In this document: positions 25,117 through 31,615 of the stretch, piece after piece
How positions within the stretch are numbered: position 1 is the first letter of the stretch
Layout of the letters: each line of letters begins with the position of its first letter
IMG/VR virus record: IMGVR_UViG_3300029913_000071
Span: 1-34,321 of that record
Reading direction: 5' to 3' (one strand)
Length of the DNA: 34,321 nucleotides
DNA from: a virus
Position numbers and translations under genes: made by a program
Notes under the pieces: model-generated
Told to the model about the DNA's origin: nothing
What the model saw: only the letters and a program-made list of their open reading frames with translations
Database searches by the model: none

Positions 25117-25970
25117 AATTTAGTATACTCCTCTATAACATCAGCCTTACCAAATCCTGGTATGCCACTATTTTTTAATGATAACTTAACAAAATCTAAT
25201 GCTTTTAATTTTTCTAAAACTATATCATTATTTGCTTTAAAGAATATCCATTGTTGTTTTCTATCACATTGTTCTTTTGAAAACGCTTTAAAAGTATAAT
25301 CTAAATAGCCTTGTCGTGGAACAGCAAAATCCCAAATCATATCAAAATATTTTTCTGCTTCTGGTGTTCTATTGTATTGATACAACTTAAAATCAGAATG
25401 CCACGTCCTTGGTTTTTCTAAAAGTCGAAGATTTGTTGTGTCATTATTTAAAGTCCATATTTGAAAACAACATCGTAAATTATACTCTTTATTGGATAAA
25501 GTAAAGGAATTAATAGGAAGTAGCATATCAAATACTAATTTTGCTTGCTTATTAATTTTTGATTGTGCTGACCACTTTCTAAATTGAATAGGCAATATAA
25601 ATCCAACAATTTCGCTACATTTAAGTGACATATTTATAAAATCAATAGCTAGTCTACCCTTATATCCGAAAGGAGGATTACCTATAAAAATATAATTACA
25701 CTTTCTTTGTTTATAAAACTTTAATATGTCTCCAGATAAAAAATTTGCTTTAACTATGTCAGAATGCTCTGGAAATAAATCTAATCCTATTTTAGTTTCT
25801 TGTATGACCTCTAAAAATTTGCCATTTCCAGCAGAAGGCTCTATAAAAATAATATTATTAAGTTTAATATTTTGTGAAGTAATGTAATTTTTTAATTTAG
25901 TATAACATAACATAGCAGTTTCAGATTTTGTATAATATTTATCTAGAGATATGCTTTCTTTTTTATCCAT
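25110..25970 (-). CDS. N6-adenine DNA methyltransferase
   Basis: This 286-residue protein has the two core motifs of Rossmann-fold DNA methyltransferases: the S-adenosylmethionine-binding motif I at about 42-52 (FIEPSAGNGKF) and the catalytic motif IV at 98-101 (NPPF, followed by GYKGR). NPPF is the form seen in adenine-N6 enzymes. An early KYYTKSETA segment (about 11-19) is motif X-like, also usual in this group. It would methylate adenine in a specific sequence. Position before the PD-(D/E)XK gene suggests the protective half of a restriction-modification pair, or protection of phage DNA. The ATG is 1 base from the upstream stop. Confidence 0.88.
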   Translation of the reverse strand: MDKKESISLDKYYTKSETAMLCYTKLKNYITSQNIKLNNIIFIEPSAGNGKFLEVIQETKIGLDLFPEHSDIVKANFLSGDILKFYKQRKCNYIFIGNPPFGYKGRLAIDFINMSLKCSEIVGFILPIQFRKWSAQSKINKQAKLVFDMLLPINSFTLSNKEYNLRCCFQIWTLNNDTTNLRLLEKPRTWHSDFKLYQYNRTPEAEKYFDMIWDFAVPRQGYLDYTFKAFSKEQCDRKQQWIFFKANNDIVLEKLKALDFVKLSLKNSGIPGFGKADVIEEYTKLC

Positions 25971-25971
25971 T

Positions 25972-26229
25972 TTATTTCTTATTCTCTATAAATATTTGCT
26001 GTTCTAATTCTTTTATTGAAGTTTCTATGTCTACTAGCATCTCTATTATATCAATTGAAGCTTCTAAATCTATTATATTAGCTGAATTATCTCTTGTTTC
26101 TTGTAATTGAGTTTTTAAAGTCTCTAAACCTTCAATTGATTTTAGAATAGCTTTAATATCAGGATGTAGAAGTAAGTGCTCATTTGTATTTTCTAATATT
26201 CTTTTATTTATTTCATCCATTTTAGACAT
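25972..26229 (-). CDS. Small coiled-coil protein overlapping the sigma factor gene
   Basis: This 85-residue protein starts 8 bases before the end of the sigma factor gene and so is translationally coupled to it. It is acidic and helical throughout, with heptads of Leu/Ile (LETLKTQLQET, IDIIEMLVDIETSIKELEQQ), a likely two-segment coiled coil. No family is recognised. Small proteins encoded right after sigma factors are often their regulators, such as anti-sigma factors, and FliA has FlgM; there is no visible FlgM similarity. A partner of the downstream methyltransferase is equally possible. Confidence 0.6.
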   Translation of the reverse strand: MSKMDEINKRILENTNEHLLLHPDIKAILKSIEGLETLKTQLQETRDNSANIIDLEASIDIIEMLVDIETSIKELEQQIFIENKK

Positions 26230-27007
26230 ATTTGGCCAGCTTATTTAATGTTTCTTTATGTAATTGACTTATTCTGCTCTCTGTAATCCCTAATTCTCTT
26301 CCTATATCATATAATCTTTTGTCTTTGAAATAGTGTCCATCAATTATAGCTTTTTCTCTTTCAGTTAATGGACATGCCTTTAATAGACTTTTTAATGTTT
26401 CTTTATCCTCTATATTTAGATATCTATCTGTAGTATCTTCAAAATCTGCTATAGTTGCCACAGAGGAATCTTCATTTAACATTGAAAATTGACTAACTAT
26501 TGTACTTTTTTTTACTGCTATATCAACTTGTTTCTGAGTTAATACATCAGAGCTAAAGGTATTAGTAGTATCATCATGTTTTATTAGTTTTAAGGCAGCT
26601 CTAGTGCTTCTTGATACAGTATCTTGACTTCGTAAATAATCCAATAAGGCTCCTCTAACTCTATACCAAGCATATGTTCTAAACGAACAATCTTTTGATG
26701 TGTCAAAGTTATTATATGTTTCTAATAGACTTACCATACCTATTTGTTTTAATTCATCTCTTAATTCTGGTTGTATGGCCTTAGAACCAGAACGTCTAGC
26801 TTCATTATATATTTTATTTACACTACTTTCTACTACATCAAAATATTGTTCTATATTTTTATAGTCTTTTTTATTATTCAGTTTGGTATTCTTAGGAGTT
26901 AATAATCTAATTAGCTCTTGTTTCTCCCCCTGCTCCCTATTAGAGAGTTTTAATTTGTTAGTAAGATATTCCAATCGTAATTTTTTATCTTGTTCACTAT
27001 ACTCCAT
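26222..27007 (-). CDS. FliA/sigma-28-like RNA polymerase sigma factor
   Basis: This 261-residue protein would direct RNA polymerase to a particular promoter class. Region 2 (about 85-130) contains GMVSLLETYNNFD, SFRTYAWYRVRGALLDYLRS and, just after, VSRSTR; E. coli FliA has the closely matching TTYAVQRIRGAMLDELRS and VPRSVR. Region 4 (about 213-258) has LTEREKAIIDGHYF, a helix-turn-helix IGRELGITESRISQLH and a closing helix, again like FliA (ESRVSQLH). Region 3 is present but short. The start ATG follows TATAAGGAATCT. Because the promoter-reading segments match FliA, it should recognise FliA-like sites, and two occur in the late region. Host flagellar takeover is an alternative role. Confidence 0.92.
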   Translation of the reverse strand: MEYSEQDKKLRLEYLTNKLKLSNREQGEKQELIRLLTPKNTKLNNKKDYKNIEQYFDVVESSVNKIYNEARRSGSKAIQPELRDELKQIGMVSLLETYNNFDTSKDCSFRTYAWYRVRGALLDYLRSQDTVSRSTRAALKLIKHDDTTNTFSSDVLTQKQVDIAVKKSTIVSQFSMLNEDSSVATIADFEDTTDRYLNIEDKETLKSLLKACPLTEREKAIIDGHYFKDKRLYDIGRELGITESRISQLHKETLNKLAKYV

Positions 27008-27014
27008 AGATTCC

Positions 27015-27281
27015 TTATATTAAAGTAAATTCATTTGGTAATATTTCAATTCCTTTATTTATTATATATTTATCTGGATATTTACCATATATTTTTATAT
27101 CACTAGGTCGTTGGTCATCTAATCCAAATATTATAACATAATTTTTATTCCAAAGTTGCTCATATTCTTTTTCTGTAATATTTATAAAAGGAGGATTAAA
27201 GCCTGAAATAGATATTACAGCATTATTAGAATATATTACATAAGAACACAAAGTTCCAGATAGGATATGTAAAATTCTCAT
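27015..27281 (-). CDS. Small hypothetical protein, paralogue of 28340-28639
   Basis: The start is placed at 27281, one base after the stop of the GP88-like gene, because the first 48 residues of the longer open frame lie wholly inside that gene and are unlike real protein. The 88 residues begin MRILHILSGTLCSY. The gene at 28340-28639 has YKILHIVSGNYCIL at the matching position, followed in both by a beta segment, a Pro-x-I-(N/D)-I strand and an E/K-rich W-containing helix (QLWN, KLWEWFWNN). They form a small paralogous family flanking two other genes. No known function; AGGA lies about 8 bases upstream. Confidence 0.65.
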   Translation of the reverse strand: MRILHILSGTLCSYVIYSNNAVISISGFNPPFINITEKEYEQLWNKNYVIIFGLDDQRPSDIKIYGKYPDKYIINKGIEILPNEFTLI

Positions 27282-27282
27282 A

Positions 27283-27891
27283 TTAGTGTGTCCTAAAATA
27301 AATATTAGTTTTAGCTTTTTTAGTAAAACATAATTTACAGTCAAGACATGTATCAACTTTATTAGTTTGTTGAGGACATGTTGTTGATTGTATATTAGTT
27401 GGTTTATTATCTCCAGCATAGGCAACTCTAAATGTTTTTGGTGTATTCTTAGTTGTAGTTATATCAGTACTAGCAAATAATACTACATTTGGTTGCTTAT
27501 TTAAAATACCTAGATGTGGAAGTAAGTTAGTATCTTCCCAAGCTCTTGTATAACCATAGAATGTAATATTAGGTAATTGTTTAGCAATACTTATCCATTT
27601 ATAAATATATGCCACATTAAGCATATCTCCACTAACATGTAATCTAAATATATTAGATTTATTATATTTCTTAATTTCAGTTACCATATCTGTTGTAAAG
27701 GTTTTATCTGTAATAGCATTAAAGTTATCATTGTATGCTTGTTTAACATTTGGATATTGATTTTCAAGTCTTTTAGCATAACAGTGTTTTTCGCACCATG
27801 AAGTTTTTGTAGGACAGGATTTTAATGCTGAAATACTAAAAGATAAAATTTTACCAAGTTTAGTATTTCCCTTACTTAAATTAATTTTCAT
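27283..27891 (-). CDS. GP88-like protein (phage-related cysteine-rich family)
   Basis: This 202-residue protein begins KINLSKGNTKLGKILSFSIS, then SCPTKTSWCEKHCYAK with C26-x6-C33-x3-C37, and continues with FRLHVSGDM, a YIYKWISIA helix, YGYTRAW and a final cluster of four Cys (about 170-190, T-C-P-Q-Q...D-T-C-L-D-C-K-L-C). N-L-S-K-G-N at the start, C-Y-A, H-V-S-G-D and Y-T-R-(A/S)-W are the signature of the GP88 family, first known from mycobacteriophages and of unknown function. The cysteines suggest zinc or iron-sulphur binding. It lies in the replication/regulation operon, so a role in DNA or RNA metabolism is possible but unproven. Confidence 0.8.
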   Translation of the reverse strand: MKINLSKGNTKLGKILSFSISALKSCPTKTSWCEKHCYAKRLENQYPNVKQAYNDNFNAITDKTFTTDMVTEIKKYNKSNIFRLHVSGDMLNVAYIYKWISIAKQLPNITFYGYTRAWEDTNLLPHLGILNKQPNVVLFASTDITTTKNTPKTFRVAYAGDNKPTNIQSTTCPQQTNKVDTCLDCKLCFTKKAKTNIYFRTH

Positions 27892-27914
27892 TTAGTTTTT
27901 CTCCTATATAAACA

Positions 27915-28340
27915 TTATTCATTTTTTAATATTTTTTTATAGTAGCTAAGTGGAATATTTAATCCATAGGCTATTATAGCTTCTTCTTTACTTACTGGAA
28001 TATAATCAAATTCATTAAAGGTACATTCTGGATACCTTTTACCTAACGACCCATTAGCTATATTAGTATGAACAAACCCCTTACAGCAATGTAAAGGAAG
28101 AACTAAAGGACAGGAATACTGTTTCCAGGATAAATACCATCCCATAGGTTTTCCAAGAATTCTTCCTTCATAACATTGCTTGCTATCTAATTTAAAGATA
28201 TTATGGGGCACAAGTAGCTCTTTATAAAGAATCTCACTACTTAATAAATGAAAAATCTTGTAGTAATTCTTTGACAAAAACTTATCTGCTTTTTCATTAG
28301 TTATTGATTGCTTAATAACAGACTCATATTCCTCAAACAT
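27915..28340 (-). CDS. Hypothetical protein, 141 residues
   Basis: Its ATG overlaps the upstream stop by one base (TAATG). The protein has a helical N-terminus (about 1-40), then a compact alpha/beta region with Trp, Tyr and four Cys, including PLVLPLHCCKGFVHTNIANG near residues 78-97, and an EEAIIAYGL helix near the end. No family is recognised. The adjacent Cys and His residues might bind a metal but do not form a standard pattern. Packing between the two paralogous small genes suggests a shared pathway with them. Confidence 0.6.
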   Translation of the reverse strand: MFEEYESVIKQSITNEKADKFLSKNYYKIFHLLSSEILYKELLVPHNIFKLDSKQCYEGRILGKPMGWYLSWKQYSCPLVLPLHCCKGFVHTNIANGSLGKRYPECTFNEFDYIPVSKEEAIIAYGLNIPLSYYKKILKNE

Positions 28341-28639
28341 TATATAGCTACCAATTCAAATTCATCTTTGGTCATGTGTTCAGTTATAAAATGTGAACTA
28401 CGAGTCTCATATTCATATTCACCACATAGGTAAGAGGCTAATTCCAAACTTCCAGGATTATTCCAAAACCATTCCCAAAGTTTTTTGTCTGTTGATTTTT
28501 GTATGTCAATCCAGGGTCTATGAGTACCTTCAAAATCTAATACAAAGTAATTAACAGTTCTATCAAGAGGTGCTAATATACAATAATTACCAGATACTAT
28601 ATGTAATATCTTATATTGTTTAGGATTAGACTTCTTCAT
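28340..28639 (-). CDS. Small hypothetical protein, paralogue of 27015-27281
   Basis: This 99-residue protein starts inside the last 14 bases of the polymerase C-terminal gene. It shares with the 88-residue protein a K/R-I-L-H-I-(V/L)-S-G opening, followed by a beta segment and a conserved P-W/F-I-(D/N)-I strand and Trp-rich helix (LWEWFWNN). The C-terminal 35 residues (CGEYEYETRSSHFITEHMTK) are absent from the shorter copy. No known family or catalytic motif is visible. Co-translation with the polymerase half is likely from the overlap, which suggests but does not prove a role in replication. Confidence 0.65.
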   Translation of the reverse strand: MKKSNPKQYKILHIVSGNYCILAPLDRTVNYFVLDFEGTHRPWIDIQKSTDKKLWEWFWNNPGSLELASYLCGEYEYETRSSHFITEHMTKDEFELVAI

Positions 28640-29930
28640 CTCCTGTTTCTCCTTCTATATCAAATCCCATACTTTGTTCATATTCCTCAGGGGAACAGTT
28701 ATTAAGCGCAATCATATACTCTTCTGGACTTGTTATACCTTCAATACCTAACTTCTCAACAAGGCTATTAAAATAATCTTCCTTAGACATTTTAACTGTT
28801 TTAATATAGGCTTCAAAGTTTGTCATATCGCTTTGAGTACTTTTAATTATCATTTTGAAAGATTTATTTAAATCCTCATCTAAACTTTCGTCTAATTTAG
28901 CAAGTAATAAAGCTTTCTTATCTGATGTCTTAATCCAATCATCACGTTTAATTTCAGTTACCCACTCATAATTATAACCAACCTCTAATGATGTTCTATA
29001 ATTAACTGGGTCATTAGGATATTTTACTTGATTTTCCATAAAATCTCGTAATTTTTCTATTACTTCCACAGAATCATCAACATGGCAAGCCAATACAATA
29101 CTATCGTGTACCCAGAAGTATAACTCAGCCCGTTTATCAGAAGTCTTTAACCAGTTTTTAAATTTACAAGCAGCCAAACTACACATGTCAGTAGCACTAC
29201 TTTGAATGTTAGTATTCAAAATTTGCTTAAATTCTTCTCTTAATGACCAATATTCTTTATCAGTTTTTAACTTTTGTATAGTTTTATAGTCTTCTTCAAT
29301 AAATGCCTTGTATGCTTCATGTCTTCCATAAATTTTTGGAGTGGCTCTTCTTCTTCCAAAAGGTGTTTCTAAATATCCTTCCTTTACTGCTTTTAACAAA
29401 GTTCTTCCTTGCCAAGCTCTAATTTTTGGATATGTGGCATAGAAATTTTTAAGAAGTTTATCAGCATCTTGCGCTGGAATTCTTAAATCCATACTTATTT
29501 TTTCTTTACCAGCTCCATAACTAATACTAAACGTAAAGGATTTTGTTGCTTTTCGTTTAGCTTTAAAATCTTCCATAATAGCTTGTGCTACTCTAGTTTC
29601 TTCTGGTGTTTTGGCATTATTAAGATTTGTTTCTATTTCAGAATAATTAAGGTGATATAAGTTTTCAGTGTTAACTTTATGTAGGTCAAGTCCAGAATTA
29701 ACAGCCTTAATAAGCTTATCATCACCAGATAACGAGGCTAGCATATATGCCTCAAGTTGACTATAGTCGATGTTAATTATAATCCAGTCTTTTTTAAGAG
29801 TTAATAAAGAAGTATAATCAGCTTGTAAATCTGGATTAGAGCTAACTACACTTCTCCAATCAATTCCTAACTTATCTAAACTATTAAATGATAATTTATT
29901 TAACTTTTGAATTAGGTTATCTTCTGCCAT
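28626..29930 (-). CDS. DNA polymerase I (family A), C-terminal half: palm and fingers
   Basis: This 434-residue protein holds the catalytic half of a family A polymerase. Motif A is at D55 (DYSQLE), motif B at R126/K130/F134/Y138-G, and motif C at VHD276. FGRRR (about 191) and N-x-x-I-Q-S-S-A-T-D (about 239-248) are also in place. Motif C reads HDS rather than the usual HDE, and motif A lacks the usual Arg after Glu. The first about 45 residues precede the normal start of this region, and about 100 acidic residues extend the C-terminus. The N-terminal half is at 31581-33422. The two would have to assemble; neither alone is a full enzyme. Confidence 0.92.
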   Translation of the reverse strand: MAEDNLIQKLNKLSFNSLDKLGIDWRSVVSSNPDLQADYTSLLTLKKDWIIINIDYSQLEAYMLASLSGDDKLIKAVNSGLDLHKVNTENLYHLNYSEIETNLNNAKTPEETRVAQAIMEDFKAKRKATKSFTFSISYGAGKEKISMDLRIPAQDADKLLKNFYATYPKIRAWQGRTLLKAVKEGYLETPFGRRRATPKIYGRHEAYKAFIEEDYKTIQKLKTDKEYWSLREEFKQILNTNIQSSATDMCSLAACKFKNWLKTSDKRAELYFWVHDSIVLACHVDDSVEVIEKLRDFMENQVKYPNDPVNYRTSLEVGYNYEWVTEIKRDDWIKTSDKKALLLAKLDESLDEDLNKSFKMIIKSTQSDMTNFEAYIKTVKMSKEDYFNSLVEKLGIEGITSPEEYMIALNNCSPEEYEQSMGFDIEGETGDEEV

Positions 29931-30724
29931 TTTCTTTCTAACCTCGGTAGATTTTTACTGAATTCTTTTAATTTTTTAACTATGGAAGTTCTTGATATAT
30001 ACAGTGAAGCATATCCATTTCTATTTATTTTTGAAGAGTTAGGTCCAACTTCTAAAAAATAGGAATAAATAACTTTTTCTATTAGGGATAAATTCAGTAA
30101 CCATGAGGAGTGTATTTCTATTTTTATATTTGTATTTACTTTTTTATTGGAATAAATTATTGACCCATCTCCATCAATAAAGCCAATTATTAAAGCTAAA
30201 AAATTATCTTTGGTTGTATTGTTAAGTATCTTACTTAGGTCTGGAGGATTTTCCGTTTTATTCAACTTTAAATCAAATTTCTCTCTTATTTGTTGACCAT
30301 AATATCCTACCATACTTGATACTTGATAATGGGTAGAAGAACTGCTATAATTAGTTTTTCTTGTATATGCTCTTACATTTTCTTTTTTCATTTCTATAAA
30401 GGAGGCAAATTTATATGCTTGGTCTTTATCTTTTTCGGATAAAGTTAAAGATAGCCTTCCATTCTTATCAAATGTGCCATCAGCTAATAAGAAGCCCATC
30501 CAATAATAAGCCTCCAATGTTTCTTCCAATAAAGTAGCAGTATTTCCAACTCTTACTCTATTGGATACTAATCTTTTTATTTTAAATTTGCTTTTCGCAT
30601 GTTCTTTAATTCCTACCCAGGTTCTTGTAGGAAATAACCTTTGAAGATTCTCTTCTGTATCTAATTCATAATGTTCTTTTAATAATAAATTGTCTTCTTT
30701 TGACCAATTAGGTTCTTTTGCCAT
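29912..30724 (-). CDS. LAGLIDADG homing endonuclease
   Basis: This 270-residue protein has two LAGLIDADG motifs: WMGFLLADGTF (about 75-85, D82) and LALIIGFIDGDGSI (about 176-189, D186), so it can act as a monomer with two catalytic acids. An N-terminal SANT/Myb-like helix-turn-helix (W-S-K-E-D-N...W-V-G-I-K-E-H-A, about 7-45) probably aids DNA binding. Its stop lies 19 bases inside the start of the polymerase C-terminal half. It is therefore inserted exactly in the gap of the split polymerase, as homing genes are in split genes of T4-like phages. There are no visible intron or intein signals around it. Confidence 0.9.
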   Translation of the reverse strand: MAKEPNWSKEDNLLLKEHYELDTEENLQRLFPTRTWVGIKEHAKSKFKIKRLVSNRVRVGNTATLLEETLEAYYWMGFLLADGTFDKNGRLSLTLSEKDKDQAYKFASFIEMKKENVRAYTRKTNYSSSSTHYQVSSMVGYYGQQIREKFDLKLNKTENPPDLSKILNNTTKDNFLALIIGFIDGDGSIIYSNKKVNTNIKIEIHSSWLLNLSLIEKVIYSYFLEVGPNSSKINRNGYASLYISRTSIVKKLKEFSKNLPRLERKWQKIT

Positions 30725-30734
30725 TACTTTTCTC

Positions 30735-30923
30735 TTACATCTTAATATAATATTCTATCCACCTATCAGTTCCATCAAACTCAACTCCCATACTAGATAT
30801 TACACCATTAATTATGTGTTTTACTGTGTAAAGTTCCTTGTCTGGTCTCATTTCGGCTTTAATTACTTCCCATGTAGTATAATTGTCTGGGTCCTTAATA
30901 ATGGCACCAATTTGATATTTCAT
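30735..30923 (-). CDS. Small hypothetical protein, 62 residues
   Basis: Starts at ATG behind AAAGGAGATAATACA, a strong ribosome binding site that supports a real gene. The protein begins MKYQIGAIIKDPDNYTTWEV and is mixed alpha/beta, with a small beta-barrel-like layout (strand, D-P-D turn, W-E-V-I-K strand, Y-T-V strand, then a W-I-E-Y-Y helix or strand). No family is recognised. It lies in the gap of the split polymerase, between the 217-residue protein and the LAGLIDADG nuclease. Confidence 0.65.
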   Translation of the reverse strand: MKYQIGAIIKDPDNYTTWEVIKAEMRPDKELYTVKHIINGVISSMGVEFDGTDRWIEYYIKM

Positions 30924-30961
30924 TGTATTATCTCCTTTGAAGTTAGTTTGTTATTAATGCT

Positions 30962-31615
30962 TTATTTTCCATATAAATAAAATTCTAAATATCTTTTAAT
31001 GTCTTCTGTTAATTTGGAAGTTAAAGTAATACCAGAAGGAGGTATTATGTGAGTAAGACATAAATCAGATAACTCCATAATAAGACTGTCTAATACTTCA
31101 TCTACGTTTTCACATTCAAAAATTCCCATACCAATCATATTAGTTAGTGCCCTAATACCAGCACCAGGGCTTAATACAAATTCATGAGAACCATCATGCT
31201 TTTCAAAAACAAATAAACACTGTAAGCCACTATCCCCTACTGATTTATCTAATACTGTATCATTTAATAATAGTATTTTAGTCTCTGTAAAGGGTGTAGT
31301 TTCTGCCACTTTTAAGTAATCTAATATATCATTATTAAGATTTTCTCTAAACAGCATATTCTCAGGTGCTTTTTTTCTTGAGGCTTTACTTTTTACTTGC
31401 TTATATACTAACATAACAGAAGCATATCTATAATCATTTAATAATTTTTCTTTTATCAATAAAGATGCTGTAATAGAGGCACTATATTTTAATAATAAAT
31501 GATTTAAATATCCACTTTCAGGAATAAAAGAATTAGCTATAAAATTATACTGTATATTTGAATACTTATTACTTTGTTTATTAACTGTCTGAATCATCTT
31601 CATCACTGTCTTCAT
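30962..31615 (-). CDS. Hypothetical protein, 217 residues, in the split polymerase gap
   Basis: Overlaps the end of the polymerase N-terminal gene by 35 bases in another frame. Starts at 31615, 31603 or 31597 are possible; GAAGA lies 5 bases before the 31603 ATG. The protein has a Lys-rich helical region (about 55-85), a strand-rich middle (KILLLNDTVLDKSVGDSG), CLFVFEKHDGSHEFVLSPG and a helical C-terminus. The whole chain looks globular and well folded. No family or catalytic motif is recognised. Its tight coupling to the polymerase half suggests a replication accessory. Confidence 0.65.
   Translation of the reverse strand: MKTVMKMIQTVNKQSNKYSNIQYNFIANSFIPESGYLNHLLLKYSASITASLLIKEKLLNDYRYASVMLVYKQVKSKASRKKAPENMLFRENLNNDILDYLKVAETTPFTETKILLLNDTVLDKSVGDSGLQCLFVFEKHDGSHEFVLSPGAGIRALTNMIGMGIFECENVDEVLDSLIMELSDLCLTHIIPPSGITLTSKLTEDIKRYLEFYLYGK

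Noticed and set aside
27282-27425. N-terminal extension of the 88-residue protein to 27425
   Set aside because: The extra 48 residues lie wholly inside the conserved GP88-like gene in another frame, and the paralogue aligns from the ATG at 27281.
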